In this document: positions 26,852 through 35,418 of the stretch, in pieces | Position numbering within the stretch: position 1 is the stretch's first letter | Layout: each line of letters begins with the position of its first letter | Assembly (NCBI GenBank): GCA_902802265.1 | Contig: CADCLN010000016.1 | Coordinates: 1-55,289 of the forward strand | From: an uncultured Bacteroidales bacterium | GTDB taxonomy: Bacteria > Bacteroidota > Bacteroidia > Bacteroidales > Bacteroidaceae | Direction of reading: 5' to 3' | DNA length: 55,289 nucleotides | Notes under the pieces: model-generated | The model's database searches: none | What the model saw: only the letters and a program-made list of their open reading frames with translations | What the model was told of the DNA's origin: nothing | Position numbers and translations under genes: made by a program

Positions 26852-27859
26852 CTACGGGCATACAGCACGAACACTTCGCCCGCCGCAACGTTCAACCGGA
26901 ACAACATATCCCTTGCCACTGGTTTGCCATGCCTGGTACGACACTCTTGTGTAAAGCGAACTGGACCATATGGTAACATAGCTACCTTGGTTAACGAGTG
27001 TTTTATCATTGCGCCACCCTGCTTTGGGTAAGAAAATGGAGTTACCGTTAGGACCTGTAATTTTGTAGCCATTTACATTGTTCTGGGTTGTCGATTCCCA
27101 TTTACATTCACCCAGTTCTACAAGTTCATCGTAAGTGGGCATACGCCAAGTGCCACCCCATTTGACACGGGCTGCATCGTCGGAGGGTTCGAGCATGGTG
27201 AAGCCTTCCACACCAGAATCATCCCCTTCTTTCGCAATATATTTGACCAGCGAAGTTCTTGTATCGCCAGACCACTTGTATGTGACCCAATTGTATTCAC
27301 TCTTTGGAGTGGTTTCGCCCCAGGCAAAGTAATCGCCGTAGCCTTCGGGCGTGTTTGCACCGACATTCATTGTTGCCCATTTTACGGAAAGCCCCAGGTC
27401 AACGTATTCATAGCCATTGTTGTAGTTGGAAGAGTATGTGACGGGGGTATTGCTGCCAGCAGGAAGGACAACCATGTAGCCATACGCCACATCCAATACT
27501 CGTAAGGCATAGACAGGAGCATTGGAAGCGTTGTAGAACAAAAGGTAGCCTTGCGTTGACAGGAACTTGTAGGTGTAGCCATCACCAAAGTCGGTCGTGC
27601 CGTCTTCGTTGAGCGTCATGCTTTCGTTCTTTGACTTGTACCATTTGCCTACAACAAAGCTGTTGTCCACCGCAAAGGGTGCGCCGCCAGTCTGAATCTG
27701 TTCGGACTCACCTGTGAGGTAGCCGTCGATGAGCAAGGTTACATCTTCCACGTCGAGACCTTGGTTGTGATTCAGGTCTCCGTTAATCACTTGTGCGTTG
27801 ACCGCTGTGGTCAGCACGGTTGCTGCGAGTAGCAGCACGAATGCATAGATTTTCTTCAT
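26852..27859 (-). CDS. Secreted protein with dockerin-like repeat and DLGLSVKWA domain
   Basis: 335 aa; signal peptide ends ...TAVNAQ. A dockerin-like calcium-binding segment follows at once (~23-50: NGDLNHNQGLDVEDVTLLIDGYLTG). The C-terminal ~190 residues are a domain seen in many Bacteroidales secreted proteins (YVDLGLSVKWATMNVGA, YFAWGETTPKSEYNW, WRMPTYDELVELG, GPNGNSIFLP, final VRAVCP). The same domain ends the protein at 35419. Exported; role unknown, perhaps adhesion or glycan-related. Own promoter; convergent with the XRE gene. Confidence 0.78.
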   Translation of the reverse strand: MKKIYAFVLLLAATVLTTAVNAQVINGDLNHNQGLDVEDVTLLIDGYLTGESEQIQTGGAPFAVDNSFVVGKWYKSKNESMTLNEDGTTDFGDGYTYKFLSTQGYLLFYNASNAPVYALRVLDVAYGYMVVLPAGSNTPVTYSSNYNNGYEYVDLGLSVKWATMNVGANTPEGYGDYFAWGETTPKSEYNWVTYKWSGDTRTSLVKYIAKEGDDSGVEGFTMLEPSDDAARVKWGGTWRMPTYDELVELGECKWESTTQNNVNGYKITGPNGNSIFLPKAGWRNDKTLVNQGSYVTIWSSSLYTRVSYQAWQTSGKGYVVPVERCGGRSVRAVCP

Positions 27860-27912
27860 TGTTTAATGTAGTGTTAGTTGTTATTTGATATTATGTTGGT
27901 TGTTTTTGGGTG

Positions 27913-27944
27913 CAAAGTTACAGCCGACGGGGCACATATACAAA
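27913..27944 (-). promoter_or_regulatory. Promoter of the secreted dockerin-like gene
   Basis: On the minus strand TTTG (27941-27944), 20 nt, then TAACTTTG (27913-27920). Confidence 0.8.
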
Positions 27945-27978
27945 TTTATCGGAGTGAAAATGAAAAAAGGACGGAAAA

Positions 27979-28010
27979 TTTGGTGGAACGGAAAAGTTTT
28001 CGTACCTTTG
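27979..28010 (+). promoter_or_regulatory. rplU-rpmA promoter
   Basis: TTTG at 27979-27982, 20 nt, then TACCTTTG at 28003-28010. A structured leader of about 85 nt follows. Confidence 0.85.
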
Positions 28011-28024
28011 CAGCCGATTTATGC

Positions 28025-28076
28025 CGTAGTGGCTCGGTAAGTGGACTACGAGATGGTTCCGCCATGCGGTCAAACC
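28025..28076 (+). promoter_or_regulatory. Structured rplU leader (candidate r-protein autoregulatory element)
   Basis: Two hairpins: CGTAGT (28025-28030) with ACTACG (28045-28050); and GGTT-CCGC (28055-28062) with GCGG (28066-28069) and AACC (28073-28076), separated by TCA. Ribosomal protein genes often bind their own leader RNA. That is an inference here; I do not recognise a named L21 leader. Confidence 0.45.
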
Positions 28077-28102
28077 CCTAAATATTAATAGTTTTAAAAG
28101 AA

Positions 28103-28417
28103 ATGTACGTAATCGTTGACATGCAGGGTCAGCAGTTCAAGGTTGAGGAGGGCAAGAAGCTCTTCGTGCATCACATCAAGGATGTAGAGGCAGGCCAGAC
28201 TGTTGAGTTCGAGAAGGTTCTTCTCGTTGACAATGGCACAATCACTGTAGGTGCTCCTACTGTAGAGGGCGCAAAGGTTGTTGCTGAGGTAGTTTGCCCA
28301 CTGGTAAAGGGTGACAAAGTTTTGGTGTTCCACAAGCGTCGTCGCAAGGGCTATCGCAAGCTCCGTGGCCATCGCGAGCAGTTCACTGAAATCCTCGTAA
28401 AGCAGATTGTTGCTTGA
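28103..28417 (+). CDS. rplU: 50S ribosomal protein L21
   Basis: 104 aa (normal length), 23S-binding protein. Starts [17 protein letters not shown]; the basic signature [20 protein letters not shown] is at ~72-91. First gene of the rplU-rpmA operon, behind a structured leader. Confidence 0.97.
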   Translation: MYVIVDMQGQQFKVEEGKKLFVHHIKDVEAGQTVEFEKVLLVDNGTITVGAPTVEGAKVVAEVVCPLVKGDKVLVFHKRRRKGYRKLRGHREQFTEILVKQIVA

Positions 28418-28462
28418 GAAAGTAAAAGTTAATCGTTAACAGTTTAAAAAAAGTAAATTCGT

Positions 28463-28726
28463 ATGGCACATAAAAAAGGTGTGGGTAGTTCGAAGAACGG
28501 ACGCGAATCACATTCAAAACGACTCGGAGTGAAACTCTTTGGAGGTCAGTTTGCCAAGGCTGGCAATATCATTATCCGTCAGCGCGGCACGAAGCACTAT
28601 CCTGGTAAGAATGTAGGTATTGGTAAGGATGACACGCTCTTCGCTTTGGTAGATGGAACAGTTGTGTTCAAGCGTGGTCGCCTCGACCGTTCTACAGTTT
28701 CTGTTGAGCCAGTTGCTGCGGTATAA
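28463..28726 (+). CDS. rpmA: 50S ribosomal protein L27
   Basis: 87 aa (normal length); its N-terminus reaches the peptidyl transferase centre. Starts [24 protein letters not shown], with the family signature [22 protein letters not shown]. Follows rplU by 45 nt in the usual order. Confidence 0.97.
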   Translation: MAHKKGVGSSKNGRESHSKRLGVKLFGGQFAKAGNIIIRQRGTKHYPGKNVGIGKDDTLFALVDGTVVFKRGRLDRSTVSVEPVAAV

Positions 28727-28732
28727 GTATCG

Positions 28733-28828
28733 CACAGAGAATGCAGAGAAGACAGAGTACACAGAGGAAAATATTGCAAATGTTGTGCAAAAACCTCTGT
28801 GTACTCTGTCTTCTCTGCGTTCTCTGTG
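28733..28828. terminator. 35-nt inverted repeat (CACAGAG family), bidirectional terminator candidate
   Basis: Arms 28733-28767 and 28794-28828 are reverse complements at 34 of 35 positions (the exception can wobble), with a 26-nt loop. It sits exactly between the convergent ends of rpmA and manC. A related element with 35-nt arms lies at 45136-45225 between another convergent pair. Confidence 0.85.
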
Positions 28829-28835
28829 ACCGAGT

Positions 28836-29906
28836 TTACTCGGCTGAGAACTCCTTGATGCGCTGTTCTTCTTCCAGTTTGCAAATGAGCAGCGTGTTGT
28901 CTTTTTCTGCTACGATGTAGCCGTCCAGTCCCTGTATGATGACTTTGTGTTCCTGTGTGGTGTGTACCACGCAGTTTTTGCTTTCATAGAAGTGGATGTT
29001 CTGACCGATGGCGTTGTTGCCTTTGTCGTCGGTCTTTGCCAAAGTGTGGAGTGAGCCCCATGTGCCCACGTCGCTCCAGCCAAAGCTGGCGGGGAAGACA
29101 AAGATTTCGTCGGCCTTCTCCAGGACTGCATAGTCGATGGAGATGTTGGTGGCTTTGGGAAATTCCTGGTTGATGATTTCCTGCTCCTTGGCTGTGCCGT
29201 AGATGGGCAGGAGCTTCTCGAAGATTTCGTTCACTTCTGGCTGGTAAATGCGCAGGGCGTTGACGATGGTGCGGACGTTCCACACGAAGATGCCGGAGTT
29301 CCAGAAGTATTCTTTGTTTTTCAGATAGATGTTGGCGGTCTTCAAGTCGGGTTTTTCCTTGAAGGAGTCAACGTGGTAGATTTCCCTATTGCGGAGCGAT
29401 GGCTCGTGTAGGTTTGCCTGGATGTAGCCGTAGCCCGTTTCGGGGCGAGTGGGCTTCATGCCCAGGGTGACGATGCTGTCGTTTTCGGAAACAAACTGCA
29501 GGGCAGAGTTGATGACGCGCTGGAACTCGACAACGTCGGTAACCAGGTGGTCGCTGGGTGCCACTACGATGTTTGCTTTGGGATTCTTTGCCTTGATGCG
29601 CCAGCTGACGTATGCAATGCAAGGTGCGGTGTTGCGTCGGCAAGGTTCGAGCAAAACATTGCTGACAGGTACTTCGGGCAGTTGCTCCTTCACAATGTCA
29701 GCGTATTTTGCACTGGTCACAACCCAGATGTTTTCTGGTTGAATGACTCCCTTGAACCTGTCCACGGTCATTTGGATGAAAGTACGACCTGTGCCAAACA
29801 CGTCGATGAACTGTTTCGGGCACTCTGGTGTACTCATGGGCCAGAAGCGACTACCAACGCCGCCAGCCATAATTACAAGATGATTGTCTGCCTTACTCAT
29901 AACCAT
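28836..29906 (-). CDS. manC: Mannose-1-phosphate guanylyltransferase
   Basis: Makes GDP-mannose from mannose 1-phosphate and GTP, for cell-surface glycans; 356 aa, lacking the C-terminal isomerase domain of longer ManC proteins. Nucleotide-binding loop GGVGSRFWPMS (16-26) and CPKQF; also APSDHLV, ETGYGYIQ, FKEKPD, WNSGIFVW and FGWSDVGTWGS. Start at 29906 (MVM) or 29900 (MSKAD). Monocistronic. Confidence 0.94.
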   Translation of the reverse strand: MVMSKADNHLVIMAGGVGSRFWPMSTPECPKQFIDVFGTGRTFIQMTVDRFKGVIQPENIWVVTSAKYADIVKEQLPEVPVSNVLLEPCRRNTAPCIAYVSWRIKAKNPKANIVVAPSDHLVTDVVEFQRVINSALQFVSENDSIVTLGMKPTRPETGYGYIQANLHEPSLRNREIYHVDSFKEKPDLKTANIYLKNKEYFWNSGIFVWNVRTIVNALRIYQPEVNEIFEKLLPIYGTAKEQEIINQEFPKATNISIDYAVLEKADEIFVFPASFGWSDVGTWGSLHTLAKTDDKGNNAIGQNIHFYESKNCVVHTTQEHKVIIQGLDGYIVAEKDNTLLICKLEEEQRIKEFSAE

Positions 29907-29934
29907 TTTACCTTAAAAAGTGAAAAATAAAGTG

Positions 29935-29966
29935 CAAAGGAACGGATTTTTGTTTTAATTTCCAAA
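29935..29966 (-). promoter_or_regulatory. manC promoter
   Basis: On the minus strand TTTG (29963-29966), 20 nt, then TTCCTTTG (29935-29942), one mismatch to TAnnTTTG. Confidence 0.6.
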
Positions 29967-30024
29967 TTTTAAGGAAATTTTTACGGAAATTCGCGCCATT
30001 CGTCCCACAAAAAAGGAAAATCTT

Positions 30025-30864
30025 TTACAAATGGTAGCGTATTAAGCCGTCAAGTGGTGCTTGCAGGACAGTTCCGACGGTGTAGCCGAGCAGGGTTGCC
30101 GCTTCGGTCAATTCGGCTTGGTAGTAGTGTGCAACGGATCCTACAAAATGTACGGTTTTGTCGGCTTGCTGATAGCTTCGGATGTTTCGGATGAAGAATT
30201 GCGAGAAGCAATCGACCAGCAACTGGTGTATGGCTGGCAAGTCGCGGTGACGCGCACAGAAAGGGGAGAGGCTTGCCAGAAAACGGTTGGGCAGTGGTTG
30301 GCGGTAAGTCTTCTGGATGATTGTGGCGGCTGTTTCTTGGGTTTCGTCAAGAAACAGTTGGCAAATGTCTGCAGGCAGTTGGCGTTTCAGCACATCGCCC
30401 ACCAGCCGTTTCCCTATGTAGGCTCCGCTCCCTTCGTCTCCCAGAATGAACCCTAAGGGTGAAACATTGGCCGTGATTCTCTCTCCATCATATAGGCAAG
30501 AGTTTGAGCCTGTGCCCAGTATGGCTACAATGCCTGGCCGATGTCCGCACAGAGCACGGGCTGCTCCCAGCATATCGCTCTGAACCTCCACACGACAGTC
30601 TTTACCCAAAACCTGCTGCAATGCACTTGCCACTTTGGGGGAGGCTTCGGGTGTGCAACCTGCACCATAGAAATGAATCTCCAGTGCGTTTTCTGTACTT
30701 GTCGAAATATTGGGCAACAGTTCGCCGTGAAGGACGGCAGCGATGTCCTCCTCGGTCTGTTGGTAGGGGTTGATGCCTTGTGTTGTGATGGGCGTCAGTT
30801 TGCCTTCGTCGGTCATCAGGCACCACGCCGTTTTGGTCGATCCGCTATCTGCTATCAGTTTCAT
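30025..30864 (-). CDS. BadF/BadG-type sugar kinase (N-acetylglucosamine kinase-like)
   Basis: 279 aa, actin-like ATPase fold. Phosphate-1 loop DSGSTKTAWCLM (6-17); GTGSNSCLYDG and GFILGDEGSGAYIGKRL carry the phosphate-2 and adenosine regions. The family includes eukaryotic-type GlcNAc kinase and BadF ATPases; the short cytosolic form fits an amino-sugar kinase in wall recycling, but the substrate is not proven. Own TAACTTTG promoter; divergent from the P-loop gene. Confidence 0.8.
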   Translation of the reverse strand: MKLIADSGSTKTAWCLMTDEGKLTPITTQGINPYQQTEEDIAAVLHGELLPNISTSTENALEIHFYGAGCTPEASPKVASALQQVLGKDCRVEVQSDMLGAARALCGHRPGIVAILGTGSNSCLYDGERITANVSPLGFILGDEGSGAYIGKRLVGDVLKRQLPADICQLFLDETQETAATIIQKTYRQPLPNRFLASLSPFCARHRDLPAIHQLLVDCFSQFFIRNIRSYQQADKTVHFVGSVAHYYQAELTEAATLLGYTVGTVLQAPLDGLIRYHL

Positions 30865-30884
30865 ACCTATTTATATTTATAAGG

Positions 30885-30892
30885 CAAAGTTA
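30885..30892 (-). promoter_or_regulatory. BadF-type kinase promoter -7 element
   Basis: TAACTTTG on the minus strand, 20 nt before the start codon. Confidence 0.65.
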
Positions 30893-30988
30893 AGGCTTTT
30901 ATGCTAATAAAAATCACGCATCGGTACAAAATATGCTGTTTCTCTGTAGTTTTATTTGATTTCTGTCTTTATTTTGCTAAAAAAACAC

Positions 30989-30996
30989 TACTTTTG
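30989..30996 (+). promoter_or_regulatory. P-loop ATPase promoter -7 element
   Basis: TACTTTTG, 25 nt before the ATG at 31022. It excludes the longer reading frame that opens at 30956. Confidence 0.65.
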
Positions 30997-31021
30997 CAAA
31001 GAATTACATTTTTTACACTTC

Positions 31022-31648
31022 ATGAATTCAATCAAGCGCATCGTGTTGACGGGTGGTCCTTGTGCAGGAAAGACAACCGCGCTGGGCTATATCGTAGAAC
31101 ATTTCACACTGTTGGGCTATAAGGTTTTTACAGTCCCCGAAGTGCCGACAATGATTAGTAAGGCTGGCTGGAATTATCTCACGTCCAATCCGAAATTCTA
31201 TTTCGAGGGCGAAAAAGCCATCTTGGAATTGCAGCTTCAGTTGGAAGAAACCATCCTGCGATTGGCACGTACACGGGTTGAACCATGTCTGATTGTGTGC
31301 GACCGTGCTGCCATGGATATTTCAGCCTATATTTCCCCAGAAATGTGGGCGGACATTACAGCACAATGTGGCACCAGCACAGCCGAGCTGCGTTCCACCA
31401 AACGTTACGATGCCATCTTCCATCTGGTCACCGCAGCCAAAGGTGTGCAGCAGTATTATACCACAGAGAACAATGCCCATCGCTATGAACGGGCAGACGA
31501 AGCAGGACTTCGTGTGGCGTGTGAACTGGATCAGAAAGTGTATGATGCTTGGACGGGGCACCCTTATCGCTTCGTCATCGACAGCAACGAAGACTTTGCC
31601 CACAAGATGCAGCTGCTGATTGAAAAGATTGACGCGTTGCTGCTGTAA
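31022..31648 (+). CDS. Small P-loop ATPase/kinase (AAA_28 / NadR-like)
   Basis: 208 aa from the ATG just below the promoter. Walker A GGPCAGKTT (11-19); a CDRAAMDISAYI stretch (~94) acts as Walker B; then a lid-like basic region (N-A-H-R-Y-E-R). This matches the AAA_28/NadR-like P-loop NTPase group, some of which phosphorylate nucleosides or nicotinamide riboside. Cytosolic. The substrate is not deducible. It ends in a short convergent gap with dapA; 31649-31693 shows no terminator. Confidence 0.75.
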   Translation: MNSIKRIVLTGGPCAGKTTALGYIVEHFTLLGYKVFTVPEVPTMISKAGWNYLTSNPKFYFEGEKAILELQLQLEETILRLARTRVEPCLIVCDRAAMDISAYISPEMWADITAQCGTSTAELRSTKRYDAIFHLVTAAKGVQQYYTTENNAHRYERADEAGLRVACELDQKVYDAWTGHPYRFVIDSNEDFAHKMQLLIEKIDALLL

Positions 31649-31693
31649 GGTGAGCGCAGGGTTAAAAAATGAAAAACACGAATTTCTAAATAC

Positions 31694-32587
31694 TCAGCAC
31701 TTAATGTTCAGTTCTTTCACGATGTTGCTGATTTTTTCCATCGTGGAAATGCGGCTGGGGACAAGTGGCAGACGGAGTTCGTTCTGAATAAGTCCCATGC
31801 TGCTGAGCATAGCCTTCACGCCGGCTGGGTTTCCATCGACAAAGAGCAGTTTGAAAAGTTCTGTAAACTTGTGGTGAATGGTCAGTGCATTGTTGTAGTC
31901 GCCGTTCAGAGCCAGGCGAACCATGCGGCTGAACTCCTTGGGCAGTGCATTGCCAATGACAGAGATGACACCTGCGGCACCCAGGGTGATGAGTGGGAAC
32001 GTAATGCCGTCGTCACCCGAAATTACATCGAAGTCGGCAGGCTTGTTCTTGATGATGTCGTCAATTTGAGTGAAATTGCCACTGGCTTCCTTGATAGCCA
32101 CGATGTTTTCACATTCGTGTGCTAGTCGCAGGGTGGTTTCTGCTGTCATGTTAACCCCTACACGGCCAGGCACATTGTAGAGCACAACGGGCACAGGGCT
32201 GGCTGTGGCAATAGCTTTGAAGTGTTGGTAAAGTCCTTCCTGTGAAGGCTTGTTATAATAAGGACATACGCTGAGTATGCCGTCTATGCCTTTGAAATCT
32301 GTAGTCTTGACTTGTTCCACGATGGCAGCCGTGTTGTTGCCGCCCATACCGAGCAGGATGGGGACTCTGCCCTGCACTTTCTCCAGAACAAGATGTATGA
32401 TGTTTTGTTTTTCTTCTGCTGTGAGTGTCGGCGTTTCGGCTGTAGTGCCAAGAACGCAGAAGAAGTCAACGCCGCCCGTGAGTTGGTAGTCGAGAAGTCG
32501 GCGTAGTGCGGTGTAATCTACGGTTCCGTCTGTCTGGAACGGTGTGACAAGAGCCACGCCAAGTCCTCTGAATTTATTACGTGCCAT
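31694..32587 (-). CDS. dapA: 4-hydroxy-tetrahydrodipicolinate synthase
   Basis: Condenses pyruvate with aspartate semialdehyde in the lysine/diaminopimelate pathway; 297 aa TIM barrel. Schiff-base lysine is Lys166 (in VAIKEASGN); Tyr137 (in VLYNVPGR) and the GTTAETPTL loop complete the active site. It has a TACCTTTG promoter of its own, so it need not be read from the upstream ligA. Confidence 0.96.
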   Translation of the reverse strand: MARNKFRGLGVALVTPFQTDGTVDYTALRRLLDYQLTGGVDFFCVLGTTAETPTLTAEEKQNIIHLVLEKVQGRVPILLGMGGNNTAAIVEQVKTTDFKGIDGILSVCPYYNKPSQEGLYQHFKAIATASPVPVVLYNVPGRVGVNMTAETTLRLAHECENIVAIKEASGNFTQIDDIIKNKPADFDVISGDDGITFPLITLGAAGVISVIGNALPKEFSRMVRLALNGDYNNALTIHHKFTELFKLLFVDGNPAGVKAMLSSMGLIQNELRLPLVPSRISTMEKISNIVKELNIKC

Positions 32588-32610
32588 TATGTTATGTTTG
32601 AATTTCGGTG

Positions 32611-32618
32611 CAAAGGTA
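32611..32618 (-). promoter_or_regulatory. dapA promoter -7 element
   Basis: TACCTTTG on the minus strand, 24 nt before the start codon. Confidence 0.72.
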
Positions 32619-32637
32619 AGAAATATTTACCATTTAC

Positions 32638-32694
32638 CATTTACCTTTTACCATTTTTTCGCAACTTTGCCGTCAAAAAGGTAAAAGGTAAATG
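32638..32694. repeat. Inverted repeat of TTTACC words between ligA and dapA
   Basis: A perfect 15-bp inverted repeat (32638-32652 with 32680-32694, 27-nt loop) built from TTTACC/TTTTACC words, with more CATTTAC copies outside the left arm. It separates the ligA stop from the dapA promoter and may terminate ligA transcription, though no T run follows. Confidence 0.7.
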
Positions 32695-32711
32695 ACAAAA
32701 CGTACATTATT

Positions 32712-34802
<2,091 letters not shown>

Positions 34803-34851
34803 TTAACAATTTCCCTTACAGGAATATTTTTCTTACCTAATTTTTTGAAGC

Positions 34852-34859
34852 AAAGTTAC
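34852..34859 (-). promoter_or_regulatory. Possible ligA promoter -7 element
   Basis: TAACTTTG on the minus strand, about 113 nt before ligA; no -33 TTTG at the usual distance. Confidence 0.4.
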
Positions 34860-34902
34860 ACTTGTGGTTTAATTTGTTTATAATCACACAATTAATCTCT
34901 AA

Positions 34903-34946
34903 AAAGTTACATGAAAGTTACATGAAAGTTGCATTAAAGTTACATG
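34903..34946. repeat. Four 11-bp direct repeats (AAAGTTACATG)
   Basis: Units at 34903, 34914, 34925 and 34936 with an exact 11-bp period; the third reads AAAGTTGCATT. One repeat per helical turn looks like an iterated binding site upstream of ligA. Each unit read on the minus strand contains TAACTTT, close to the -7 promoter core. Confidence 0.82.
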
Positions 34947-35075
34947 AATTCAGTCATTTTATGGTGCAAATTTGTCGAAGTTTGTGAAAAAGGGGATGAT
35001 AAGGCGACATTGAAGCGAAGTCAAAGCGACGTTGAGGGCACAAAAACATTATAGAGAAATGGAGTTGTACGTCAG

Positions 35076-35229
35076 TGGCACTGCATTGCTGTAGCGGTGG
35101 GAAAGTTCTCTCGCTGCGGTGGCACTGCATTGCCACCGCAGCAGCAATGCAGTGCCAGACGAGTAGCAAAGTTCTCCCACGGCAGCGAGAGAACTTTGCT
35201 ACGGAGATGGGAGAACTTTGCTTTTTCAG
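35076..35229. repeat. Seven-unit 22-bp phased repeat array
   Basis: Seven units start every 22 bp from 35076 to 35208, each a 15-nt core plus a 7-nt spacer. Two core types alternate in both orientations: GGCACTGCATTGC-like (units 1 and 3, inverted in 4) and AAGTTCTC-like (units 2 and 5, inverted in 6 and 7). Perfect nested pairs: 35076-35091 with 35142-35157, 35102-35117 with 35182-35197, 35166-35179 with 35208-35221. It is G+C-rich inside an A+T-rich gap between ligA and the secreted gene; no gene is encoded. Confidence 0.88.
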
Positions 35230-35359
35230 AGCACTTCGCGCATGGAATAGTCATCGTATTGCTGCATGAAGTCAACCATGTGTATCTACCTATTTCAACA
35301 AAATTTATGTGTTGTTTATGTCGTTATTCACATTTATATTCACATTTATGATGATTTCT

Positions 35360-35390
35360 TTTGTGGAATGAAAAGAAAAATGTATTTTTG
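35360..35390 (+). promoter_or_regulatory. Promoter of the large A+T-rich secreted gene
   Basis: TTTG at 35360-35363, 19 nt, then TATTTTTG at 35383-35390; start codon 28 nt downstream. This fixes the start at 35419, not the upstream in-frame ATG at 35266. Confidence 0.78.
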
Positions 35391-35418
35391 CAGCCGAAAC
35401 TTGAGTAAACAATCATCT

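Noticed and set aside
26664-26954. 96-codon plus-strand frame after the XRE gene, possible toxin partner
   Set aside because: It runs through the 16-bp hairpin and into the antisense of the secreted gene; no RelE/HigB features.
35076-35229. CRISPR array or integron attachment site
   Set aside because: 22-bp period is too short for CRISPR, cores occur in both orientations, and no integrase or cas gene is near.
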